NCBI GenBank assembly: GCA_018065965.1
Contig: JAGHSH010000175.1
Span: forward strand, 1 to 7,594
Source: Candidatus Apopatocola equi
GTDB lineage: Bacteria; Bacillota; Clostridia; Oscillospirales; Oscillospiraceae
Direction of reading: 5' to 3'
Length of the DNA: 7,594 nt
Shown: piece after piece, positions 1-5,541 of the stretch
Layout of the letters: every line of letters starts with the position of its first letter
Position numbering within the stretch: position 1 is the first letter of the stretch
Program-made: the position numbers and the translations under genes
Notes under the pieces: generated by a model
Databases searched by the model: none
The model's input: only the letters and a program-made list of their open reading frames with translations
Told to the model about the DNA's origin: nothing

Positions 1-1
1 C

Positions 2-1231
2 ACCGTAGAGGCCGAGGTCACCCTTGACAACGGCGTTGTGGGCCGCGCTGCGGTTCCCTCCGGCGCTTCCACTGGCGTGTATGAGGCCTGCGAGCTCCGG
101 GACGGTGACAAGGGCCGTTATCTGGGCAAGGGCGTGCTGAAGGCCGTGGAGAATGTCAACGGCGAGATCGCCTAGGCGCTGCTGGGCATCAACGTGCTGG
201 ATCAGGCCTCCATCGACAAGCTCCTCATCGAGCTGGACGGCACCCCCAACAAGACCCGTCTGGGCGCCAACGCCATGCTGGGCACCTCTCTGGCCTGCGC
301 CCACGCCGCTGCGGAGGCTCTGGGTCTGCCCCTGTACAACTACATCGGCGGCGTGAACGCCAAGACCCTGCCCGTTCCCATGATGAACGTTCTCAACGGC
401 GGCGTGCATGCCCCCTCCTCTGCCGCAGATGTGCAGGAATACATGATCATGCCCGTGGGCGCTTCCTCCTGGGCTGAGGCGCTCCGCTGGTGCTCCGAGG
501 TGTTCCACACCCTCTCCAAGGTGCTCAAGACCTCCTCTGTGGGCGACGAAGGCGGCTACGCTCCCTCCGATCTGGAGAGCGACGAGGCCGGTCTCAAGGC
601 GCTGGTGGAGGCCATCGAGAAGGCCGGCTACAAGCCCGGCGAGGACTTCATGCTGGCGGTGGACGCCGCCTGCTCCGACTGGTTCTCCGCAGAGGACGAG
701 TGCTATCACCTGCCCAAGCGCGGCGTGACCCTGACCCGTCAGCAGATGGTCGACTGGTGGGTGGAGCTTTGCGACAAGTACCCCATCATCTCTCTGGAGG
801 ACTGCATGGCCGAGGATGACTGGCAGGGCTGGAAGATGCTCACCGACGCTCTGGGCGACCGGGTGCAGCTGGTGGGCGACGATCTGTTCGTCACCAACGT
901 GGAGCGCGTGCAGATGGGTCTGGATAAGGGCGTTGCCAACTCCGTGCTCATCAAGCTGAATCAGATCGGTACCCTCACCGAGACCCTGGACACCATCCAG
1001 CTGGCCAACCGTCACGGCTACACCACCGTGGTCTCTCACCGCTCCGGCGAGACTGAGGACACCACCATTGCAGATCTGGTCGTGGCGCTCAACGCCGGAC
1101 AGATCAAGACCGGCGCGCCCAACCGCACCGACCGCGTGGCCAAGTACAACCAGCTGCTGCGCATCGAGGAAGAGCTTTTCGACGCCGCCAAGTACCCCGG
1201 CATGAAGGCTTTCTTCTCCATCAAGCGCTGA
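2..1231 (+). CDS. eno: Enolase (phosphopyruvate hydratase), 5' end cut by window, one in-frame TAG
   Basis: Cytosolic glycolytic enzyme converting 2-phosphoglycerate to phosphoenolpyruvate with Mg2+. Reading frame 2 gives about 408 sense codons, against roughly 430 for the family, so only about 20 N-terminal residues lie outside the window. It starts at TVEAEV, just after where DSRGNP would be. Visible family landmarks in order are the PSGASTG mobile loop, GGVHA with the loop histidine, VQEYM, VGDEGGYAP, the metal ligands in LAVDAACS, SLED and LVGDDLF, the catalytic lysine in LIKLNQIG, SHRSGETED and GQIKTG. All expected catalytic residues are present. The frame is broken by TAG at 173-175. 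A 345-residue product could start at GTG 194, but it would lack the first ~76 residues, including the PSGASTG loop, and no good ribosome binding site precedes it, so I treat that start as artificial. Identity is certain; whether the gene is functional is not. Confidence 0.93.
173..175 (+). other. In-frame amber codon inside enolase
   Basis: The frame reads NGEIA, TAG, ALLGINVLDQ without any gap or frame change, and homology to enolase continues on both sides. E. coli enolase has Gln at the matching place (GPIAQALIG), so a single C-to-T change from CAG, or G-to-T from GAG, explains it. It is a nonsense mutation, a sequencing or assembly error near a contig edge, or a read-through codon. None of the seven genes here ends in TAG (five TGA, two TAA). 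Confidence 0.9.
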
Positions 1232-1245
1232 ATTTTTCCAAACCC

Positions 1246-1277
1246 AAAAGCACCCGACGAAAGCCGGGTGCTTTTTT
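1246..1277 (+). terminator. Rho-independent terminator of enolase
   Basis: Perfect 11-bp stem (AAAAGCACCCG at 1246-1256 with CGGGTGCTTTT at 1265-1275), an 8-base loop, and a run of six T at 1272-1277. It begins 15 bases after the enolase stop codon. Confidence 0.93.
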
Positions 1278-1291
1278 GGTTTCTCGCATTC

Positions 1292-1308
1292 CGCGGCACG
1301 GTGCCGCG
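1292..1308. repeat. GC-rich perfect palindrome next to the dispersed repeat
   Basis: CGCGGCAC, one central G, then GTGCCGCG. No T run follows on either strand, so it is not a standard terminator. It sits ten bases before the dispersed repeat at 1319 and may be part of the same compound intergenic element. Confidence 0.6.
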
Positions 1309-1318
1309 CCCACCCCCC

Positions 1319-1354
1319 TGTCATTGCGAGGGGCGAAGCGACGCGGCAATCCGC
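1319..1354. repeat. Dispersed palindromic intergenic repeat (tgtcattgcgag type)
   Basis: The sequence runs tgtcattgcgagg to cggcaatccgc, with ATTGC at 1323-1327 and GCAAT at 1346-1350 as outer inverted arms around a GCGAAGCGACGC core. Repeats of this wording are common between genes in many gut Firmicutes and other bacteria. Translated on the minus strand it gives the familiar spurious peptide GLPRRFAPRNDRG. Only one copy is present in this window, so the repeat nature rests on recognition, not on internal comparison. Confidence 0.75.
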
Positions 1355-1380
1355 ATCCCGCCCGGCCCTGCGAAGGAAAA

Positions 1381-1394
1381 ATGAATATATTCAT
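1381..1394. other. 14-base perfect palindrome ATGAATATATTCAT
   Basis: Self-complementary over all 14 bases, in an AT-rich island about 120 bases upstream of the transporter promoter. It contains the TGAATA/TATTCA words that also occur at 1493-1498, 1561-1566, 6391-6396 and 6429-6434 around the two binding-protein promoters. It could be a regulator site. The half-sites resemble those of ArgR, but the spacing (2 rather than 4 bases) does not fit the usual ARG box. Confidence 0.4.
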
Positions 1395-1511
1395 TCGATA
1401 TTCTGCATATTTTGGCGCGAAAGGACGGGCATAGCGCGCACATTCAACATTATGCAGGGATTTGCACAAATTATCGAGAAATAATTGGTTATTATTCAGA
1501 CTGTTTCTCTC

Positions 1512-1540
1512 TTGACAAAGGTGCATGACAATTGTATAAT
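1512..1540 (+). promoter_or_regulatory. Sigma-A type promoter of the amino acid transporter operon
   Basis: TTGACA at 1512-1517, a 17-base spacer, and TATAAT at 1535-1540: a full consensus match at both boxes. Transcription would begin near 1547, giving a leader of about 42 bases before the ATG at 1589. Confidence 0.92.
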
Positions 1541-1554
1541 TGCCAGCGTTAACG

Positions 1555-1568
1555 GAATAATATTCATC
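1555..1568 (+). promoter_or_regulatory. Candidate operator in the leader of the transporter operon
   Basis: GAATAATATTC (1555-1565) is an odd-length palindrome containing ATATTCAT at 1560-1567. ATATTCAT begins exactly 20 bases after the end of the -10 box, the same offset as in the second binding-protein gene on the other strand. Binding here would lie just downstream of the start point, a position typical of repressors. The regulator is unknown. Confidence 0.4.
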
Positions 1569-1588
1569 TCTATGGAGGCACATTTACA

Positions 1589-2416
1589 ATGAAAAAGCTT
1601 ATCTCTCTGATTCTTGCACTGACCATGGTCTTTGCGCTGTGCGCCTGCGGCGGCAGCAAGGAAGAGGTCAAGACCGAAAAGCCCGCTCCCGCTGAGGAAG
1701 CCGCTCCCGTGGAAGAGGCTGCTCCCGCCGAGGTCAAGAAGCTCGTCATGGGCACCAACGCCGCTTTCCCGCCCTACGAGTTCATCTCCGATGAGGATGG
1801 CGAGACCATCGTCGGCATCGATGCCGAGATCGCCGCTGCCGTTGCCGAGAAGCTCGGCATGGACCTGGAGATCATCGACATGGAGTTCGGCTCCATCATC
1901 ACCAGCGTGCAGGCCGGTAAGATCGACATCGGCATGGCCGGCATGACCGTTACCGAGGAGCGTCTGCAGAACGTCAACTTCTCCGAGACCTACGCCACCG
2001 GCATCCAGTCCATCATCGTTCCCGAAGGCTCTGCCATCACCTGCGTTGACGACCTCTTCGCCGAGGATGCTGACTACATGGTGGGCGTGCAGGAAAGCAC
2101 CACCGGCCACATTTACTCCGAGGATGACTTCGGCACCGATCACGTGACCGCCTTCTCCACCGGCGCCAACGCCGTGCAGGCTCTGCTCTCCGGCAAGGTC
2201 GACTGCGTCATCATCGACAACGAGCCCGCCAAGGCTTATGTGGCTGCCAACGAGGGTCTGGTCATCCTTGACACCTCCTACGCTGTTGAGGACTACGCCA
2301 TCGCCGTGGCCAAGGACAACACCGAGCTGCTGGACGCCATCAACGGCGCTCTCGCCGAGCTGACTGCCGACGGCACTGTGGCCGCCATCCTGGCCAAGTA
2401 CATTCCCGCCGACTGA
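1589..2416 (+). CDS. Polar amino acid ABC transporter substrate-binding lipoprotein (first copy)
   Basis: 275-residue extracellular solute-binding protein of family 3 (HisJ/GlnH/ArtJ fold), expected to capture a polar amino acid and hand it to the permease encoded next. Residues 1-19 form a lipoprotein signal peptide with lipobox LCAC and Cys20 as the lipid anchor. Residues 21-50 are a Glu/Ala/Pro/Lys-rich linker. The binding domain starts at KKLVMGTNAAFPPYE. VTEER places Arg125 where the family binds the ligand carboxylate, ESTTG (169-173) is the second-lobe loop, and Asp210 in VIIDNEPAKA fits the amino-group ligand. TGGAGG at 1573-1578, ten bases before the ATG, fixes the start. It is first in the operon; the permease follows after 102 bases with two hairpins. 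The exact amino acid cannot be read from sequence; Arg, His, Gln, Lys or cystine are all possible. Confidence 0.93.
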   Translation: MKKLISLILALTMVFALCACGGSKEEVKTEKPAPAEEAAPVEEAAPAEVKKLVMGTNAAFPPYEFISDEDGETIVGIDAEIAAAVAEKLGMDLEIIDMEFGSIITSVQAGKIDIGMAGMTVTEERLQNVNFSETYATGIQSIIVPEGSAITCVDDLFAEDADYMVGVQESTTGHIYSEDDFGTDHVTAFSTGANAVQALLSGKVDCVIIDNEPAKAYVAANEGLVILDTSYAVEDYAIAVAKDNTELLDAINGALAELTADGTVAAILAKYIPAD

Positions 2417-2438
2417 TTCCGGGAAAACCTACAAAAAT

Positions 2439-2464
2439 GCAGGGGCGGCATTTACCGTCCCTGC
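2439..2464 (+). other. Stem-loop between binding protein and permease (first of two)
   Basis: GCAGGGGCGG pairs with CCGTCCCTGC (10 bp, one G-T wobble) around loop CATTTA. There is no T run after it, so it is more likely an mRNA-stabilising or partial attenuating hairpin at the 3' end of the binding-protein message than a full terminator. Confidence 0.7.
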
Positions 2465-2466
2465 TT

Positions 2467-2491
2467 CCCGTATTTCTGAAGAGAAAACGGG
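2467..2491 (+). other. Stem-loop between binding protein and permease (second of two)
   Basis: CCCGTATTTCT pairs with AGAAAACGGG with one bulged A around loop GAAG. It lies two bases after the first hairpin and 13 bases before the permease ribosome binding site. Confidence 0.65.
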
Positions 2492-2518
2492 CTGAATAAC
2501 CCTAAAGGAGTTTTCGCT

Positions 2519-3238
2519 ATGTCCAAATGGTTTGCGTCTCTGCAGGCGGATTTTGAGCAGACCTTCATCGCTGCGGATCGCTGGAAGTCCCTGATCAAGG
2601 GTCTGGGCGTTACCCTGGAGATCACCCTCCTCGCCCTGCTCATCGGCGTGATGCTGGGTGTGCTGGTGGCTGTCATCCGCTCTTCCTACGATCAGATGGC
2701 CGCCCAGAAAAAGTCCAACGGTCTGCTTTCGGTGCTCAACGGCCTCTGCAAGCTCTATCTTACGGTGATCCGCGGCACCCCCGTGATGGTGCAGCTGCTG
2801 ATCATGTACTTCGTGATCCTGGCTAACTCCACCAACACCGTGCTCACGGCGGTACTGACCTTCGGCATCAATACCGGCGCCTATGTGGCCGAGATCGTCC
2901 GAAGCGGCATCATGAGCATTGATGCGGGTCAGATGGAGGCGGGCCGGAGTCTGGGCCTGAACTATGTGCAGACCATGTGGCATATCATCATCCCGCAGGC
3001 CGTGAAGAACATCCTGCCCGCTCTGGGCAACGAGTTCATCGCCCTGCTGAAGGAGACCAGTATCGTCAACGTGATCGGCATGAAGGACATTACCAAGTGG
3101 GCCATCAACGTGCAGGGCCGTACCTATCAGGCGTTCATGCCCTTCATCGGCATCGCACTGGTCTATCTGGTCATGGTCATTATCCTGAGCAAGCTGGTCA
3201 ATCTGCTGGAGAGGAGGCTGAGAAGCAGTGAGCGCTGA
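2519..3238 (+). CDS. Polar amino acid ABC transporter permease (HisM/HisQ family)
   Basis: 239-residue inner-membrane subunit that forms the translocation channel. A hydrophobic segment at about residues 29-53 (GLGVTLEITLLALLIGVMLG region) follows a short cytoplasmic N-terminus. RGTPVMVQL (85-93) is a typical signature of this family. EAGRSLGLNYVQTMWHII (140-157) followed by PQA is the EAA loop that contacts the ATPase. Further hydrophobic stretches lie near 93-116 and at the C-terminal end, before a basic tail. AAAGGAG at 2504-2510, eight bases before the ATG, supports the start. Only one permease gene is present, so it probably works as a homodimer. Its last 11 bases overlap the ATPase gene, implying coupled translation. 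Confidence 0.95.
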   Translation: MSKWFASLQADFEQTFIAADRWKSLIKGLGVTLEITLLALLIGVMLGVLVAVIRSSYDQMAAQKKSNGLLSVLNGLCKLYLTVIRGTPVMVQLLIMYFVILANSTNTVLTAVLTFGINTGAYVAEIVRSGIMSIDAGQMEAGRSLGLNYVQTMWHIIIPQAVKNILPALGNEFIALLKETSIVNVIGMKDITKWAINVQGRTYQAFMPFIGIALVYLVMVIILSKLVNLLERRLRSSER

Positions 3239-3974
3239 TATCCTCATCAAGGTCGAGAATCTGGAAAAGGTCTTTACCGGCAAAACCACCGTCCGTGCGC
3301 TGGACGGGGTCAGTGCCGAGATCTGCCGGGGCGAGGTGGTCGTGGTCATCGGTCCAAGCGGCAGCGGCAAGTCCACCTTTCTGCGCTGCCTGAACCTGCT
3401 GGAAATGCCCACCGCCGGTTCCGTGGTCTTTGAGGGCACGGATATCACCGATCCCGCCGTGGACATCAACCTGCACCGGCAGAAGATGGGCATGGTGTTC
3501 CAGCACTTCAACCTCTTCCCCCACATGACGATCCTGGAGAACATGACCCTTGCCCCCATGAAGCTGCTGAAGAAGTCCAAGGCCGACGCCGAGGCGCAGG
3601 CAAAGGCGCTGCTGGAGCGTGTGGGTCTGGCCGACCGGGCCAATGCCTACCCCTCTCAGCTCTCCGGCGGACAGAAGCAGCGTGTGGCTATCGTCCGCTC
3701 CCTGTGCATGGATCCCGAGGTCATGCTCTTTGACGAGCCCACCTCCGCCCTTGACCCCGAAATGGTCGGCGAGGTGCTGGACGTGATGAAGGAGCTGGCC
3801 AGGGAGGGCATGACCATGGTGGTGGTCACCCATGAGATGGGCTTTGCCCGTGAGGTGGGCGACCGCGTCCTCTTCATGGCCGACGGCAAGCTGCTGGAGG
3901 AGGGGACTCCCGAGGAGATCTTTGGCCATCCGCAGAACGCCCGTCTGCAGGATTTTCTTGCCAAGGTCTTGTAA
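3228..3974 (+). CDS. Polar amino acid ABC transporter ATP-binding protein (GlnQ/HisP family)
   Basis: 248-residue cytoplasmic ATPase powering the importer. Visible motifs in order are Walker A GPSGSGKST (42-50), Q-loop Gln92 in VFQHFNLFPHMT, ABC signature LSGGQKQR (145-152), Walker B MLFDEP (166-171), D-loop SALD (173-176) and H-loop His202. Length and motif spacing are normal for the amino acid importer subfamily. The start is GTG at 3228, inside the end of the permease gene and in another frame; AGGAGG at 3212-3217 lies ten bases upstream and gives a protein beginning MSADILIKVENL. The stop TAA is followed by a terminator, so this is the last gene of the operon. The family call is secure; the transported amino acid is not determined. 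Confidence 0.96.
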   Translation: MSADILIKVENLEKVFTGKTTVRALDGVSAEICRGEVVVVIGPSGSGKSTFLRCLNLLEMPTAGSVVFEGTDITDPAVDINLHRQKMGMVFQHFNLFPHMTILENMTLAPMKLLKKSKADAEAQAKALLERVGLADRANAYPSQLSGGQKQRVAIVRSLCMDPEVMLFDEPTSALDPEMVGEVLDVMKELAREGMTMVVVTHEMGFAREVGDRVLFMADGKLLEEGTPEEIFGHPQNARLQDFLAKVL

Positions 3975-3998
3975 TGTTCACAATTTCCCGATATACTT

Positions 3999-4029
3999 AG
4001 GCTGCAGCATTGGCTGCAGCCTTTGTTTT
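3999..4029 (+). terminator. Rho-independent terminator of the transporter operon
   Basis: AGGCTGCAGC (3999-4008) pairs perfectly with GCTGCAGCCT (4013-4022) around a 4-base loop ATTG, followed by TTGTTTT. It starts 24 bases after the ATPase stop codon. Confidence 0.88.
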
Positions 4030-4090
4030 GCCTTGTCCCGGGTCGACCGGCGGCGGGCAGACCGTTCAAAACGCAAGGAAAGGATTCGAT

Positions 4091-5299
4091 ATGAAAAAAC
4101 TCTCTCTCATTCTGATTTTTGCTCTGCTCTGCGGCCTCTGCGCCTGCGGAGGTGAGAAGCCCGCCGCCGAGCCTGCACCCGCGGAAGTGCCTGCGGAGAC
4201 AGAGACGGAGGCCGTTGTGACCGAAGCGCCTGCGGAAACTCCCGCCGCCGAGGAGGACGGCATCCGCTGGAGCTTTGCGGACGGCACGCTGACCGTGCGC
4301 GGCAGCGGCTGCATGGAGGATTATGAATTCCTCAACGCGCCCTGGGATCTGGCCGGCAACTCCTTCTCCGTGGAGAAGCTGGTGGTCGAGGAGGGCGTGA
4401 GCTATCTGAGCAAGTACGCCTTCTCTGCCTGCTGCAATCTCAGCGAGGTGGAGCTGCCCGCCAGCCTGCGGCGTATCGGCGCTTACTGCTTTGCCGACTG
4501 CGGCGCTCTGCGGACGCTGACGCTGCCCAAGGGGCTGCTGGCGGTGGAGGAAAGTGCGTTCTCCGGCTGCGGTCTTGTGGAGCTGAAGCTGCCCGAGGGT
4601 CTTGCGGAGATCGGCGAGTGCGCCTTTACCAACTGCATCGACCTCCTCACTGCGGAGGTGCCCGAGAGCCTGCTGACCGTGGGCGACGACGCTTTTCTGG
4701 GCTGCGGTGAGCTCACGGTGGAGCTGCCCCGGGGCGCTGCCTGCGAGAGCTGGTTCAAGGATGCCGGCATCACGGTGAAGAATGTCGGCGCGGCCACCGG
4801 CGAGCTGAGCTGGAGCGGCGAGGACTGGAAGCTCGAAAAGGGCGTTCTCAGCCTGAGCATGACCGGCTCCATGCCCGATTACAGCTCCATGGGTGCGTAC
4901 TCCGCTCCCTGGCTCCCCATGAGCCCCGTCATCGAGCGGGTGGAGCTGACGGACGGCGTGACCTCCGTGGGCGATTACAGCTTCTGGGCCTGCCCTGCGC
5001 TCAAGAGCGTCTACCTCCCCGAGGGCATTGAGCGCATCGGCGATTATGCCTTCGGCGCCTGCGGTGCCCTGGAGAAGCTGGAGCTGCCCTCCACCCTCAA
5101 AACCGTCGGCTACGGCAGCTTCTCCTACTGTACTTCTCTCACTTCCCTGACGCTCCCCGAGGGTCTGGAGACGGTGGGCGTGGATGCCTTCGCCCGCTGC
5201 AGCGGGATCTCCGATGTGGAAAAGCCCGCCTCCCTCAAAAATATCGGCGCGGGAGCCTTCAACTTCGCCGGGGAGAACACCGGCGAGCTGACCGACTGA
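4091..5299 (+). CDS. BspA-like leucine-rich-repeat lipoprotein (LRR_5 type)
   Basis: 402-residue predicted surface lipoprotein; the specific role is unknown, and family members are often linked to adhesion or surface binding. The signal peptide (1-18) ends in lipobox LCAC with Cys19 lipidated, followed by an Ala/Pro/Glu-rich linker to about residue 57. The rest is two matching halves. Each opens with a header of the form G-x-L-(T/S)-x-x-x-x-G-x-M-x-DY ending in APW (65-85 and 251-274), then a repeat array. Repeat phenylalanines fall at 111, 134, 157, 179, 202 and at 298, 321, 344, 367, 390, a 23-residue period with one 22. No LPXTG or wall-binding domain is seen. The ATG at 4091 is chosen because AAGGAAAGG lies seven bases upstream and a signal peptide follows at once; an upstream extension would run through the terminator. 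No clear promoter is visible in 4030-4074, so weak read-through may drive it. Confidence 0.9.
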   Translation: MKKLSLILIFALLCGLCACGGEKPAAEPAPAEVPAETETEAVVTEAPAETPAAEEDGIRWSFADGTLTVRGSGCMEDYEFLNAPWDLAGNSFSVEKLVVEEGVSYLSKYAFSACCNLSEVELPASLRRIGAYCFADCGALRTLTLPKGLLAVEESAFSGCGLVELKLPEGLAEIGECAFTNCIDLLTAEVPESLLTVGDDAFLGCGELTVELPRGAACESWFKDAGITVKNVGAATGELSWSGEDWKLEKGVLSLSMTGSMPDYSSMGAYSAPWLPMSPVIERVELTDGVTSVGDYSFWACPALKSVYLPEGIERIGDYAFGACGALEKLELPSTLKTVGYGSFSYCTSLTSLTLPEGLETVGVDAFARCSGISDVEKPASLKNIGAGAFNFAGENTGELTD

Positions 5300-5313
5300 T
5301 CCCCTCCATAGCC

Positions 5314-5350
5314 ACACTGCAGGATCTGCATCCTGCAGTGTACCCTTTTT
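5314..5350 (+). terminator. Terminator of the leucine-rich-repeat gene
   Basis: ACACTGCAGGAT (5314-5325) pairs perfectly with ATCCTGCAGTGT (5330-5341) around loop CTGC. A run of five T at 5346-5350 follows after ACCC. It is 14 bases after the stop codon. Confidence 0.85.
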
Positions 5351-5379
5351 ATCGTTTTCCCCACAGCGAGGGGAACGAT
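5351..5379. other. Bulged hairpin in the convergent spacer
   Basis: ATCGTT, two unpaired T, CCCC, then a 7-base loop and GGGGAACGAT: ten base pairs with a TT bulge. No T run follows on the plus strand. Function unknown. Confidence 0.5.
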
Positions 5380-5390
5380 GCTCGGCCCCT

Positions 5391-5422
5391 CTCATTCTCT
5401 TTCTCGGCAGAAAGGGAATGAG
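5391..5422. other. 14-bp hairpin in the convergent spacer
   Basis: CTCATTCTCTTTCT (5391-5404) pairs with AGAAAGGGAATGAG (5409-5422), 14 bp with one wobble pair, around loop CGGC. It has no terminal T run on the plus strand. Function unknown. Confidence 0.6.
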
Positions 5423-5438
5423 CGCTGCTGGCGGTGGA

Positions 5439-5479
5439 AGAAAGAAAAGAAAACGGCCGCGGCCACAAGCCGCGGCCGT
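5439..5479 (-). terminator. Second, distal terminator of the minus-strand binding-protein gene
   Basis: ACGGCCGCGGC (5453-5463) pairs perfectly with GCCGCGGCCGT (5469-5479) around loop CACAA. Read on the minus strand it is followed by TTTTCTTTTCTTTC, as expected for an intrinsic terminator. It lies behind the stronger hairpin at 5489-5531 and so would act as a backup. Confidence 0.7.
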
Positions 5480-5488
5480 GCAGCGCAT

Positions 5489-5531
5489 AAAAAAGGTTCA
5501 TTGCAGTTTATTTCTGCAATGAACCTTTTTT
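5489..5531. terminator. Bidirectional terminator of the second binding-protein gene
   Basis: A perfect 18-bp stem: six A plus GGTTCATTGCAG (5489-5506) against CTGCAATGAACC plus six T (5514-5531), around loop TTTATTT. The A and T runs make it work on both strands. On the minus strand it starts 11 bases after the stop codon of the binding-protein gene. Confidence 0.93.
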
Positions 5532-5541
5532 ATTGTTCAAT

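Noticed and set aside
194..1231. Enolase re-started at GTG 194 as a genuine short form
   Set aside because: It would lack about 76 N-terminal residues, including the PSGASTG active-site loop, and no good ribosome binding site precedes it.
1381..1394. ArgR box for an arginine transporter
   Set aside because: Half-sites TGAAT/ATTCA match, but the usual spacing of four A/T bases is not met here or at 1555-1568, so I do not assign the regulator or the substrate.
1221..1583. 120-codon open frame on the minus strand in the enolase-transporter gap
   Set aside because: It runs through the terminator, the dispersed repeat and the promoter. The peptide segment GLPRRFAPRNDRG is the usual spurious translation of that repeat.
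2439..2464. Full terminator after the first binding-protein gene
   Set aside because: There is no T run after the stem, and the permease that follows has no promoter of its own, so transcription must continue.
2429..3643. 404-codon open frame on the minus strand
   Set aside because: Antisense to permease and ATPase, which carry clear family motifs; the frame has no motif and runs past gene boundaries.
4010..4090. N-terminal extension of the leucine-rich-repeat protein to 4010
   Set aside because: It would start inside the terminator stem of the transporter operon and bury the signal peptide.
3656..5488. 610-codon open frame on the minus strand
   Set aside because: It lies antisense to the end of the ATPase gene and the whole leucine-rich-repeat gene. 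GC-rich third positions on the real strand create the open frame; the protein has no recognisable domain and no ribosome binding site.
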